Source of the DNA: CAVPMW01 sp963706515
GTDB lineage: Bacteria > Chloroflexota > Anaerolineae > Anaerolineales > UBA4823
Direction of reading: 5' to 3'
Length of the DNA: 64,000 nt
Assembly (NCBI GenBank): GCA_963706515.1
Contig: CAVPMW010000022.1
Coordinates: 1 to 64,000, forward strand
Position numbers and translations under genes: made by a program. Under the pieces are notes generated by a model, which saw nothing but the letters and a program-made list of their open reading frames with translations, did not search any database and was not told the origin of the DNA. Below are positions 27,928 through 36,197 of this stretch, piece after piece (the first letter of the stretch is position 1; each line of letters starts with the position of its first letter).

Positions 27928-29112
27928 TCAGCGAATAACGCCGAGCTTTCGACCGACCGCAGCAAAGGTTGCCAGCCCTTGATCCAGATCGGTTTTTTCG
28001 TGTGAGGCAGAGATCATCACCCGGATCCTGGCTTTGCCGCGTGGCACGGTGGGGAACCCGATCGCCATGGCAAATACTCCATGCTCGAACAGCTCCCGGG
28101 AGAACTGCTGCGCCAGGGGAGCTTCACCGAGCATAACTGGGGTTATTGGGGTGATGCTTCCGCCAATGTCAAAGCCCAACGCTTTCATCTCTGACTTGAA
28201 ATAGCGGGTGTTATCCCACAGCCTGTCCACCAGCTCGGTAGACTCTTCCAGGATGTCCAGCCCAGCCAGGCAGGCGGCTGTATCGGGGACGGTCATCGCC
28301 GACGAAAACAGGAAAGGCCGGCCGCGCTGGCGCAGCCATTCCACCACCAACGGGTTGCCCGCTACCACCCCGCCAACCACGCCGAATGCCTTGGAGAGCG
28401 TGCCAACCTCGACATCTACTTTACCGTGCAGATGGAAATGATCGACAATGCCGCGCCCGCCCCGGCCCAGTACACCTTCGCCGTGGGCATCGTCCACCAT
28501 CAGGATGGCGTCATACCGCTCGACCACTTCATAGATCTTATCCAGAGGGGCGATATCGCCGTCCATGCTGAATACGCCATCCGTCACTACCAGCGCCCGG
28601 GTAAAGTTCCTGCGCTGCTCTTTTAATGCGCGATCCAGGTCGGACGCATTAATGTGGTTATAACGGACGATCTTGGCTCCGGAGAGCCGGCTGCCATCGA
28701 TAATGCTTGCGTGGTTGAGCTCGTCGGAAAAGATGCCGTCATCTTTTCCGACCAGGGCGGGAATCGTTGCCAGGTTGGCATTAAATCCGGATTGGAAAGT
28801 GATCGCCGCTTCCACGCCCTTGAAGGCTGCCATCCGCTCTTCCAGGCGGACGTGCAGATCGAGCGTCCCGGCAATGCTGCGCACTGCAGCCGGACCGACG
28901 CCATAGGTCTCCACTGCCTGCCGGGCTGCTTCGACCAGCCGAGGATGGTCAGCCAGCCCCAGGTAATTATTGGAGCAGAAGTTGAGCACCTTTTGTCCAT
29001 CCACCACCAGCCAGGCGCCTTGAGGCGAGCTGATCGTACGAATGCGGTTGTATAACCCCGCCTCTTTCAGGTTAATCAGTTCATCCTGAATCCACTGGAG
29101 CTTATTTTCCAT
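27928..29112 (-). CDS. kbl: Glycine C-acetyltransferase (2-amino-3-ketobutyrate CoA ligase)
   Basis: A 394-residue alpha-oxoamine synthase (PLP fold type I). Motifs: NFCSNNYLGLADHP, GVGPAAVRSIAGT, DELNHASIIDGSRLS, VDDAHGEGVLG and the PLP lysine in GTLSKAFG. It cleaves 2-amino-3-ketobutyrate with CoA to glycine and acetyl-CoA in threonine breakdown; the related 8-amino-7-oxononanoate synthase is less likely but not excluded. ATG 29112 is chosen since GGGGATGGG precedes it and the upstream extension is only the palindromic repeat. No threonine dehydrogenase is nearby. Confidence 0.88.
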   Translation of the reverse strand: MENKLQWIQDELINLKEAGLYNRIRTISSPQGAWLVVDGQKVLNFCSNNYLGLADHPRLVEAARQAVETYGVGPAAVRSIAGTLDLHVRLEERMAAFKGVEAAITFQSGFNANLATIPALVGKDDGIFSDELNHASIIDGSRLSGAKIVRYNHINASDLDRALKEQRRNFTRALVVTDGVFSMDGDIAPLDKIYEVVERYDAILMVDDAHGEGVLGRGGRGIVDHFHLHGKVDVEVGTLSKAFGVVGGVVAGNPLVVEWLRQRGRPFLFSSAMTVPDTAACLAGLDILEESTELVDRLWDNTRYFKSEMKALGFDIGGSITPITPVMLGEAPLAQQFSRELFEHGVFAMAIGFPTVPRGKARIRVMISASHEKTDLDQGLATFAAVGRKLGVIR

Positions 29113-29146
29113 GTTCACCCATCCCCTTAATAATTGATCTTGTAAC

Positions 29147-29238
29147 CTGTCCGAAAATATGAGGGGTTCCGATTTTGTGGTGTGTGCGGCGAAGCCGCAC
29201 ACACCACAAAATCGGTTCTCCCGTCCATTTTCGGATAG
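29147..29238. repeat. REP-like palindromic repeat, copy 2 (most complete)
   Basis: Outer arms CTGTCCGAAAAT (29147-29158) and ATTTTCGGATAG (29227-29238). The inner hairpin has 22-bp perfect arms at 29169-29190 and 29194-29215 with a 3-nt loop. The same core is at 15328-15412. It lies directly upstream of kbl, within its 5' region. Confidence 0.85.
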
Positions 29239-29338
29239 ATACTTATCTGGACTTGCGCAGTTCCTGGTTTCTTATTCAACTGGGTAACCCCTATTTTTGT
29301 GGAATACAGTGTGAGCCGGCGGCATTGCCGGTGCCGCT

Positions 29339-30328
29339 TTATTTCTTCGGTTTCGTCTTACGCCCTCCGCCAATCAACCGGCTGAATATATCGGTATGGG
29401 GTACATCAACGTAAGGCATGGCGTCGCCCTCACTGTATTCCGCAGCCTGCCGCTCTTGCCACCAATGCTCGCGGTTGTTATAAGCTCGTTCCAGGCGGCT
29501 ATCCAGGGAATCCTCGTCCCTCACTTCCAGGTCAGCGCGCATGGCTTGCAGTACGGCGATGTAGCTATCGACTAACCGCAGCATATTATCCCGGTTGAGC
29601 AGCAGGGAGGTGCGGATAGATTTTGGATCTCCCAGCTGGGTGATCGGCGCGGTCGCTTCCGCGAAGGTCCTGCCAGCTACTTTACGACCCTCGCGCCATC
29701 CCGGCTGTTCGGTGACTGCATTGACCAGGGCGGCTGCGACCATCTGAGGCAAGAGGGAGGTGGATGCTATCAAACCGTCGATCTCTACCGGATCGACGAA
29801 TAATGCCGAGGCTCCCAGGATGCGGGTCAGGTCGGCAGCCAGCTTGACCGCTTCGGAGCTGGCGCGCGGCGGCGCAACGATCGCAATCAGACCGCCCTTG
29901 AACAGGTCGGCGCGCGCGCCGGCGATTCCCTGGTCGATGGAATGCAAGTAGGCGGGGTTGATCACCGGGGTCAGGCCGATGTAGTAGCGCCCGGGCTGCA
30001 GCAGCTCGCTTGCCCAGGCAGACACTGTCTCCTTTGCCGGACCGGTATCCATGACCACGCCGCCCTGTTTCAAGTTCAAGGCGATGACCGCCATGCTCTC
30101 CTTGATCTGGTCGATAGGAAGGGAAAGGATCACCAGGTCAGAATCGCGCACTGCCGTTGCTAGATTATTTACCAGGCGTTCTACTGCCCCCAACTTTTCC
30201 GCCTGGCGACCGGTATCTCCATCGCGGTCATAGCCGACCCGGCGAACGATATCGGTATGGCTGGAGAGCGCCATGCCGATCGAGGCGCCGATTTGACCCA
30301 GGCCGATCAGTCCAATTTGAATGGTCAT
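29339..30328 (-). CDS. Prephenate/arogenate dehydrogenase-like protein
   Basis: A 329-residue NAD(P)-dependent dehydrogenase with N-terminal Rossmann motif GLGQIGASIG (residues 8-17) and a helical C-terminal dimerisation domain, the TyrA layout. The position of the TyrA GxHPMxG motif reads GLTPVINP, so the catalytic His is missing; the reaction may differ from tyrosine synthesis. It is followed at 9 bp by the HD-domain gene upstream in the same leftward unit. The C-terminus is very basic. Confidence 0.7.
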   Translation of the reverse strand: MTIQIGLIGLGQIGASIGMALSSHTDIVRRVGYDRDGDTGRQAEKLGAVERLVNNLATAVRDSDLVILSLPIDQIKESMAVIALNLKQGGVVMDTGPAKETVSAWASELLQPGRYYIGLTPVINPAYLHSIDQGIAGARADLFKGGLIAIVAPPRASSEAVKLAADLTRILGASALFVDPVEIDGLIASTSLLPQMVAAALVNAVTEQPGWREGRKVAGRTFAEATAPITQLGDPKSIRTSLLLNRDNMLRLVDSYIAVLQAMRADLEVRDEDSLDSRLERAYNNREHWWQERQAAEYSEGDAMPYVDVPHTDIFSRLIGGGRKTKPKK

Positions 30329-30337
30329 AGCTTTACC

Positions 30338-30850
30338 TCACTGCCGATTATCGTGTTTCTGTAAGATGGATAAGAGCTGGTCTTCGAGTGTGTTTGCGGG
30401 GTAAACAGGCGGCTCCTGGTGACGCCGGATGAGGGCGACTGTCAGGGGAGCAGCCCCTGCCTGCTCGGCCATGCTGGCTCCCCAGAGCGGATGCTGCCGG
30501 GCCACGGCAAACGGGCGGCGCCAGCCGGTTGGTTCTGCCTCGCCCCAAACTGCGACCTGCGCCGGGAGGAGCGATTGGGCTGCGACGATCAGCACCCGTT
30601 CCCATAGATGCAAGGTGCAGCGGCTTTTACCGGAATCGTGCAGCAACGCCGCGGCGAGCAGGTCTGGATGGGTGTGTCCCTCCGCTTGCAGGTCTCGATA
30701 GATGCGCAAGCTGTGTGCCCGATCGCCCGGTTGCATTTGCTGGAATAAGTCCATAAGTTCTGGCGATATTACGGAGCGTACCTGGTCCAAATCTTCCGGT
30801 TCTGCGGGAGCACGGAGAGCCTGCCAAAATTGATTCAGCCGGTAAATCAC
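30338..30850 (-). CDS. HD-domain hydrolase
   Basis: A 170-residue protein with the HD metal-binding pattern: RAHSLRIY, then LLHDSGKS (residues about 70-76) and RRHQEPP near the C-terminus as the last ligand. HD proteins are metal-dependent phosphohydrolases acting on nucleotides or cyclic nucleotides. It is tightly spaced with the TyrA-like gene (9 bp) and the M50 protease (10 bp), suggesting one transcript. Confidence 0.75.
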   Translation of the reverse strand: MIYRLNQFWQALRAPAEPEDLDQVRSVISPELMDLFQQMQPGDRAHSLRIYRDLQAEGHTHPDLLAAALLHDSGKSRCTLHLWERVLIVAAQSLLPAQVAVWGEAEPTGWRRPFAVARQHPLWGASMAEQAGAAPLTVALIRRHQEPPVYPANTLEDQLLSILQKHDNRQ

Positions 30851-30860
30851 ATGCGGTCGT

Positions 30861-31514
30861 TCAGCCTACCAGAAGTCTGAAAGTTGCGATTAGCGGCGGC
30901 ATGATCACCCGGTTAATCACATCCAGCCCCAGCATCGGTCCGATCAGGAACAAAGCCAGCAGGATGATTGGACCGTAAGGGTGGATGATTTCCAGGTAGC
31001 GGGTCATGTTCTGGGGGAGAAGATCGAAGGCAATTTTTTCTCCGTCCAGGGGTGCTATCGGGAGCAGGTTGAAGAAGAATAGCAGCAAGTTGATATAGAT
31101 CCAGTTTATCAGGAATATTGCCGGTGAAGGGATCAATCCAGTTTGGGCTTGAGAGGCTGCAGTCAACGATACCAGACCCATGCGGAAGGGGATGGCAGCC
31201 AGGGCAGCCAGCAAAAGATTGGTGCACGGACCAGCGAAAGACACCCATAATACGGCATGCGACGAGCGTCTCTGCAAGGCGTAGGGATTGATCGGCACCG
31301 GTTTTGCCCAGCCAAAGCCAGCCACCAGCAGGAGCAGTGAGCCCATCGGGTCGAGGTGCCTGAACGGGTTCAAGGTCAAACGGCCGTTCAAGCGCGGGGT
31401 TTCATCCCCGAAGTAAGTCGCGACAGCTGCATGGGCAAGCTCATGGCAGGTAAAAGCAAAAATCAGGATGATGATGCGCGAGATCAGTGTGGCTGGATCC
31501 AGGTTGAATAACAT
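30861..31514 (-). CDS. Site-2 protease family (M50) membrane metalloprotease
   Basis: A 217-residue integral membrane protein. Zinc motif HELAH lies in the first helix (CHELAHAAVA), and the third ligand region is LLPIAPLDGEK with the conserved NLLPxxPLDG pattern. This is the short M50B group with unknown substrates, found widely in bacteria. ATG 31514 follows GGAG at seven bases; the frame also opens at 31529. It is divergent from the DUF951 gene. Confidence 0.85.
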   Translation of the reverse strand: MLFNLDPATLISRIIILIFAFTCHELAHAAVATYFGDETPRLNGRLTLNPFRHLDPMGSLLLLVAGFGWAKPVPINPYALQRRSSHAVLWVSFAGPCTNLLLAALAAIPFRMGLVSLTAASQAQTGLIPSPAIFLINWIYINLLLFFFNLLPIAPLDGEKIAFDLLPQNMTRYLEIIHPYGPIILLALFLIGPMLGLDVINRVIMPPLIATFRLLVG

Positions 31515-31585
31515 TAAATGACTCCGCAAAGATTATACCATCATGCCCCCGGCGAGGTTTTTAGGGTGCCGCTAACCCTGCATGT

Positions 31586-31601
31586 TATAATCCCCGGCAT
31601 G
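31586..31601 (+). promoter_or_regulatory. -10 element giving a near-leaderless transcript
   Basis: TATAAT at 31586-31591 is followed by seven bases and the ATG of the DUF951 gene at 31599. No Shine-Dalgarno can fit between. No good -35 is seen. Confidence 0.5.
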
Positions 31602-31808
31602 CTCCCCGACCTGGCGATCGATGATATCCTGCGCATGCGCAAGCCGCATCCCTGCGGTGGATACGAGTGGAAAGTAGTGCGGCTGGGGGCAGATATAGGG
31701 ATCGAATGCCTGACTTGCAAGCGCAGGGTCCTCCTGCCGAGGCGCAAGCTCGCCCATCGTATCAAGAAAATCCTTAAAACACAGCCATATGACGGACCCG
31801 GTGCCTGA
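31599..31808 (+). CDS. DUF951 family small protein
   Basis: A 69-residue protein with the family features: a D.I.MRKPHPCGGYEW start and a LGADIGIECLTCKRRV middle. Two conserved Cys areas suggest metal or nucleic-acid contact, and the basic tail fits nucleic-acid binding. In many bacteria DUF951 genes sit near mechanosensitive channel or translation genes; function is not known. It overlaps the following glycosyltransferase start by 20 bp. Confidence 0.8.
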   Translation: MLPDLAIDDILRMRKPHPCGGYEWKVVRLGADIGIECLTCKRRVLLPRRKLAHRIKKILKTQPYDGPGA

Positions 31809-32934
31809 GCGCCTGAAAATCCTCTTCCTCTTCTCGGATACCGGCGGGGGTCACCGCAGCGCGGCCGAAGCGATCATCGAAGCGCTCGGCCTGGAGTACG
31901 GCGACCGCTTCTCCACCGAGATGGTGGATATTTTCAAGGACTACAGCCCGCCTCCCCTGGACCTCCTGCCGGGGATCTATCCTTATATGGTCAAAATTCC
32001 CGATCTATGGGAAGCTGGCTTCCGGTTGAGCAATGGGCGAACCCGGACGCGGGCGCTCACCTACGGCGCCTGGTTGTATACCCGCCGCCAAACGGAAGAG
32101 CTCATCCGCCAGCACCCGGCTGACCTGGTCGTTTCGGTCCATCCACTGGCAGCCGGGCCGGTGCTCAAAGTTCTGGGCGGAGACCGCCCTCCATATATCA
32201 ACGTGGTGACGGACCTGGTCTCTACCCATGCAATCTGGTACCACCGGCAGGTGGATTTGTGCATCGTACCCACCGAGGCAGCTTACCGGCGGGCGCTCTA
32301 CTTCGGTCTGCGCCCCGACCAGGTTGTCACCCTGGGGCTTCCCGTAGCCGAGCGCTTCAGCCAGCCTGCCGGAGACCGGATGGAGCTGCGCGAGCGCCTG
32401 GGCTGGCCGCAGGAGCGGACAGTCGTACTGCTGGTCGGCGGCGGGGAAGGGATGGGACCTCTCGAGCACATGGCTCATGCGCTTGGGGATTCCGGCTTGC
32501 CCTTAACGTTGGTTGTAGTAGCCGGGCGCAATAAGCCGCTGCAGGAGCGGCTGGAAGGGCGCAAGTGGCGCATCCCCGTCAGGATTTATGGGTTCACCCG
32601 AGAAATGCCAGATTTTATGCACGCTGCCGATATCCTGGTCAGCAAAGCCGGACCGGGGACGATCAGCGAAGCGTTTATAGCCGGTCTCCCCATCGTCCTT
32701 TACAGCCGGTTGCCGGGGCAGGAGGATGGCAACGTTTCCTATGTGACCTCGGTTGGCGCAGGGGTGTGGGCGGCGCAGCCCAGGCAAGCTGTGGCAGCCA
32801 TCCGGAATTGGGTGGAGCATCCCGAGAGTTTTGCTCGCGCAGCCGAAGCCAGCCGCAGCCTGGCGCGCCCAGATGCCGCCCGCCAGATTGCTCGCCTGCT
32901 GAATGAATGGGCTGTCGTACGCGAGAAGAAGTAG
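31789..32934 (+). CDS. MGDG-synthase-like glycosyltransferase (GT28 family)
   Basis: A 381-residue GT-B enzyme. The N-terminal FSDTGGGHRSAAEAI matches the MGDG synthase domain (SxTGGGHxxxA), and the C-terminal half has GGGEGMGPL and the nucleotide-sugar binding region KAGPGTISEAFIAGLPIVLY. It probably transfers glucose or galactose to a membrane lipid at the cytoplasmic face; the exact acceptor is not readable. Overlap with the DUF951 gene and 5 bp to rsmI suggest a short operon. Confidence 0.85.
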   Translation: MTDPVPERLKILFLFSDTGGGHRSAAEAIIEALGLEYGDRFSTEMVDIFKDYSPPPLDLLPGIYPYMVKIPDLWEAGFRLSNGRTRTRALTYGAWLYTRRQTEELIRQHPADLVVSVHPLAAGPVLKVLGGDRPPYINVVTDLVSTHAIWYHRQVDLCIVPTEAAYRRALYFGLRPDQVVTLGLPVAERFSQPAGDRMELRERLGWPQERTVVLLVGGGEGMGPLEHMAHALGDSGLPLTLVVVAGRNKPLQERLEGRKWRIPVRIYGFTREMPDFMHAADILVSKAGPGTISEAFIAGLPIVLYSRLPGQEDGNVSYVTSVGAGVWAAQPRQAVAAIRNWVEHPESFARAAEASRSLARPDAARQIARLLNEWAVVREKK

Positions 32935-32939
32935 TTTGT

Positions 32940-33768
32940 ATGGGAACCCTATACCTCGTCGCCACCCCGATCGGCAACCTGGAGGATATTTCTGCCAGAG
33001 CGCTGCGCATATTGGGAGAGGTCAGCCTGATCGCGGCGGAGGATACACGGCTCACCTCCCGGCTGCTCCAACATTACGCCATCCGCACCCCGCTGACCAG
33101 CTATTTCGAGCACAACAAGCTGCAAAAAGTCGATCAGGTGCTGGCAGCGCTGCAAAGTGGAGATGTTGCCCTGGTATCCGATGCCGGTATGCCCGGCCTC
33201 AACGATCCCGGGTTCGAGCTGGTGCGAGCTGCTGTGCAGGCGGGCTGCGCGGTCAGCCCGGTACCGGGGGCCAGCGCCCCGCTCGCCGCGCTGGTCGTCT
33301 CAGGCCTGCCTGCGGATGCTTTCCTCTATCCTGGGGTATCTCCCGCGCAAAAGCGGCGAGCGCCGGCGCGCCCTGGAGGCTGTCGCGGAGCTGCCATATA
33401 CCCTGATCTTCCTGGAAGCGCCGCACCGGCTGGTCGAGTGCCTGGACGGGCTCCTGGAAACCCTGGGCGACCGCCAGGCAGCCGCGGCGCGTGAGCTGAC
33501 GAAGCTGCACGAACAGATCTTACGGGGAAAATTGAGTGAAATTCACGCCCATTTCACCTCCGAACCCGCCCGCGGGGAGTTCACCCTGGTGGTAGCTGGT
33601 GCGCCGCTCGCACAGCAATGGTCAGAAGAGCGTTTATATCCGGCGCTCAGAGAGGCGCTGATCGGAGGCGGCTCTCCATCGCAGATTGCCGCAAGCCTGG
33701 CAGAGCAGTCCGGCTGGCCGCGGCGTAAGATCTACGAGCTGGCTTTGCAGGAAAAAGCGCAAATGTAG
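32940..33768 (+). CDS. rsmI: 16S rRNA (cytidine1402-2'-O)-methyltransferase RsmI, one frameshift
   Basis: Start GTLYLVATPIGNLEDIS and the AAEDTR, TSYFEHN, LVSDAGMPGLNDPG and VPGASAPLAAL blocks identify RsmI of the tetrapyrrole methylase fold. The frame breaks near 33330 (an extra C after the FLY codons); the second piece continues LGYLPRKSGERR, FLEAPHRLVECL and ARELTKLHEQ to 33768. The intact protein would be about 276 residues. It methylates the P-site region of 16S rRNA. Confidence 0.9.
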
Positions 33769-33811
33769 AGCCGGCATGACCGTTTCTCAGAATTGTTGAC
33801 GGAGGAATTCT

Positions 33812-34876
33812 ATGCTCAACCTGGACGATAGTGCTGCTTATGAGCGCATCGATCGCTCCAACCTGTATCCGGAATTGATTGCACTGCCCGAGCAGCTCAT
33901 GGCTGCCTGGGACCTGGGCAGTCGTCTTCCCTTACCCGCCTGGAGCGACCTGCGCCAGATCCTGATTGCCGGGATGGGTGGGTCCGCCATTGGGGCTGAT
34001 CTGTTAGCTGCCTACGCTGAACCGATCGCTAAAATTCCCATAGCAGTCCACCGCGATTACGACCTTCCTGCCTGGGCAAGCGGCGCTCAGACCCTGGTGA
34101 TTGCCTCCTCCCATTCGGGAGATACGGAGGAGACCCTTTCAGTTTTCTCCCAGGCAGTGGCGCGCGGCTGCCGGTTGCTGGTGGTAACCACCGGTGGTCA
34201 GCTGGCGGAGCTGGCGCAATCCAGGGGGATCCCGGTCTGGCAATATATCCACAGCGGGCAACCCAGGATGGCAGTGGGCTGGAGTTTCGGTCTGCTGCTG
34301 GCTGCGGTATTCCGAGAAGGGCTGATCCCGGACCCGCAGGCTGAGCTGGAAGAGGCGATCCAGGCGATGCGTGAGCAGCGCGGCGGATTAAGCCGCGAGC
34401 AGCCAAGCGTGACCAACCCGGCGAAACGCCAGGCTGGGCAGCTGATGGGGCGCGGCGTCCTGGTGCTGGGGGCTGGAGTGCTCGCGCCGGTGGCGCGGCG
34501 CTGGAAAGGCCAGATCAATGAGCTGGCTAAAGCCTGGGCGGGGTTCGAAGCGATACCGGAAGCCGACCATAATACTTTGACCGGAATTTCACACCCGGCT
34601 GAGACCCTTTCGCACACCGTAGTCCTTCTCTTGAAATCGCCGGCAGACCATCCGCGCAACCGCTTGCGGCTCGACCTGACTAAAAAATTATTGATGCTGG
34701 AAGGGATAGGCACTGATTATTACGAAGCGCCTGGGAAGAGCCGGCTGAGCAACCAGTGGGCGGCGATCCATTTTGGAGACTACCTCGCCTATTACCTGGC
34801 GCTGGCTTACGAAACTGACCCGACACCGATACCAAATATCCAAAACTTGAAGGCAGAGATGGGGGCAGGCACCTAA
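33812..34876 (+). CDS. Bifunctional phosphoglucose/phosphomannose isomerase family protein
   Basis: A 354-residue SIS-domain enzyme. The first SIS half has AGMGGSAIGADLLAAY and SSHSGDTEETLS; the C-terminal half has EADHNTLTGI and the YYLALAY helix with the catalytic Glu-His region. Members interconvert glucose-6-P, mannose-6-P and fructose-6-P; they are best known in archaea and Chloroflexota/Actinobacteria. GGAGG precedes ATG 33812. Full length. Confidence 0.88.
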   Translation: MLNLDDSAAYERIDRSNLYPELIALPEQLMAAWDLGSRLPLPAWSDLRQILIAGMGGSAIGADLLAAYAEPIAKIPIAVHRDYDLPAWASGAQTLVIASSHSGDTEETLSVFSQAVARGCRLLVVTTGGQLAELAQSRGIPVWQYIHSGQPRMAVGWSFGLLLAAVFREGLIPDPQAELEEAIQAMREQRGGLSREQPSVTNPAKRQAGQLMGRGVLVLGAGVLAPVARRWKGQINELAKAWAGFEAIPEADHNTLTGISHPAETLSHTVVLLLKSPADHPRNRLRLDLTKKLLMLEGIGTDYYEAPGKSRLSNQWAAIHFGDYLAYYLALAYETDPTPIPNIQNLKAEMGAGT

Positions 34877-34894
34877 TCCTGCGCTTTGTGCGGA

Positions 34895-35407
34895 TCATAC
34901 GACCGCTAAAATTATCAGCCCGACCAATATGCCTAAGATAGCCCCGGCAATCACGTCGGACAGGTAGTGGACGCCCATTGCCACCCGGGCCAGGATAACC
35001 AACGGAGCCCAGACGACCAGGATCAAGCCCAGCCAGGCTGGGCCCAGACCGATTGCCAAAACCGCCAGGAGGGCTGCCCGTGCGGCATGCCCTGAGGGAA
35101 AGGAGTGAGGGTCGGTGCTGCGGTAAATTGCTCCCCAGCTGCCTTCGGGACGGCGGCGGCGAATGATCAGCTTCAGCACGAATACCGGCACAGCCACCGC
35201 AATGATGGCAATCAAGAACAGCAGCTCTTCAGGTCGCCAGAGCGGGGGACCGAGCAGCCATAACAGCGCAATTCCAGCCAGCCAAAACCAGGAGTCGCCG
35301 GAGTGGGCCAGGATTGCAGCCAGTGTTCGTAATTTACCAGGAGTTTCGGCAATCCGCAGGCGCTGGGAGAGGGCGCGGTCATAATCCAGCAGGGAATTTC
35401 CAGCCAT
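34895..35407 (-). CDS. PAP2 superfamily phosphatase
   Basis: A 170-residue membrane protein with five or six hydrophobic segments and the three-part phosphatase signature KLIIRRRRPEG, PSGHA and RVAMGVHYLSDV. Likely substrates are undecaprenyl pyrophosphate or phosphatidic/phosphatidylglycerol phosphates. It lies 12 bp after the nucleotidyltransferase-like gene in the same direction. Confidence 0.88.
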   Translation of the reverse strand: MAGNSLLDYDRALSQRLRIAETPGKLRTLAAILAHSGDSWFWLAGIALLWLLGPPLWRPEELLFLIAIIAVAVPVFVLKLIIRRRRPEGSWGAIYRSTDPHSFPSGHAARAALLAVLAIGLGPAWLGLILVVWAPLVILARVAMGVHYLSDVIAGAILGILVGLIILAVV

Positions 35408-35419
35408 ACCGCGCTAAGA

Positions 35420-36196
35420 TTAAGTCGCAGTCCGCTTCGCTAGAAATGCCCGCATGATTTCAAGCTGGTGAGGCTTGTCCACGTCCATACCGACTTCCGC
35501 GTAGGGGCAGATCAGCACCCGGCCTTTGATCTTCAGGCGCTTGCTGACAATGCGCGCGGTCTGATCCACTGTCACCAGGCGAAATAATAATAAGAAAAGA
35601 GTATCGTAGCCGATCAGCGCTGCCTGTTTGATTACATTCTTACGTGCAGCAATCAGCTTGTTCCACAGCTCATCGTTGCCGGTGACCATGCTTGTCTTAG
35701 CCATGTTCATGTCCCCGCCGCAGATTTCCATACCCTTCAATTTGGTATAAGTGCGCCTGGAATCGGGGAAAGTTTTTTCCATCACCGGGCGGGGGATTAC
35801 GTTGTAGTATATATCGTCATCGGTCTGCATGCTGGTATTGACTACCCAATCCACCATTTCAGAGGTCACTCCCGGGATGTCTGAAGATACCAGCAGGACG
35901 TGCTGGGCCTGAGGGTTATCTTTGAGCACCTGGTACATCCCGGCGCGTATATTCTCCAGCATGTCACCCTGATTGGGAATGTAATCTATTCCCTTCGAGC
36001 AGGTGATACCAGCTTCGGCGGTCAGACCGGCGATGGTGATATGGTCAATGCTCGCTGCTGAACACAGGGCATCAATGACCCATTGGATCATCGGTTTGCC
36101 ACTCATCTCCAGCAGCGCTTTGATCTTCCCCTGGGTGTACTCGTACAGAGGCTCTCCAGGCTGCGGGGTCCCCCCCGCCATCACAATGGCGTTCAT
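35420..36196 (-). CDS. MobA-like NTP transferase family protein
   Basis: A 258-residue protein. N-terminal NAIVMAGGTPQ and a later GKPMIQWVIDAL match the nucleotidyltransferase GT-A pattern, with VSSDIPGV as the metal-binding Asp region. The first Gly-rich loop lacks the usual Arg/Lys-rich GxSxRxG, being replaced by GTPQPGEPL. The C-terminal region carries TKLKGMEICGGD. It is adjacent (1 bp) to the next gene upstream, so the two probably act together. Substrate unknown. Confidence 0.65.
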   Translation of the reverse strand: MNAIVMAGGTPQPGEPLYEYTQGKIKALLEMSGKPMIQWVIDALCSAASIDHITIAGLTAEAGITCSKGIDYIPNQGDMLENIRAGMYQVLKDNPQAQHVLLVSSDIPGVTSEMVDWVVNTSMQTDDDIYYNVIPRPVMEKTFPDSRRTYTKLKGMEICGGDMNMAKTSMVTGNDELWNKLIAARKNVIKQAALIGYDTLFLLLFRLVTVDQTARIVSKRLKIKGRVLICPYAEVGMDVDKPHQLEIMRAFLAKRTAT

Positions 36197-36197
36197 T

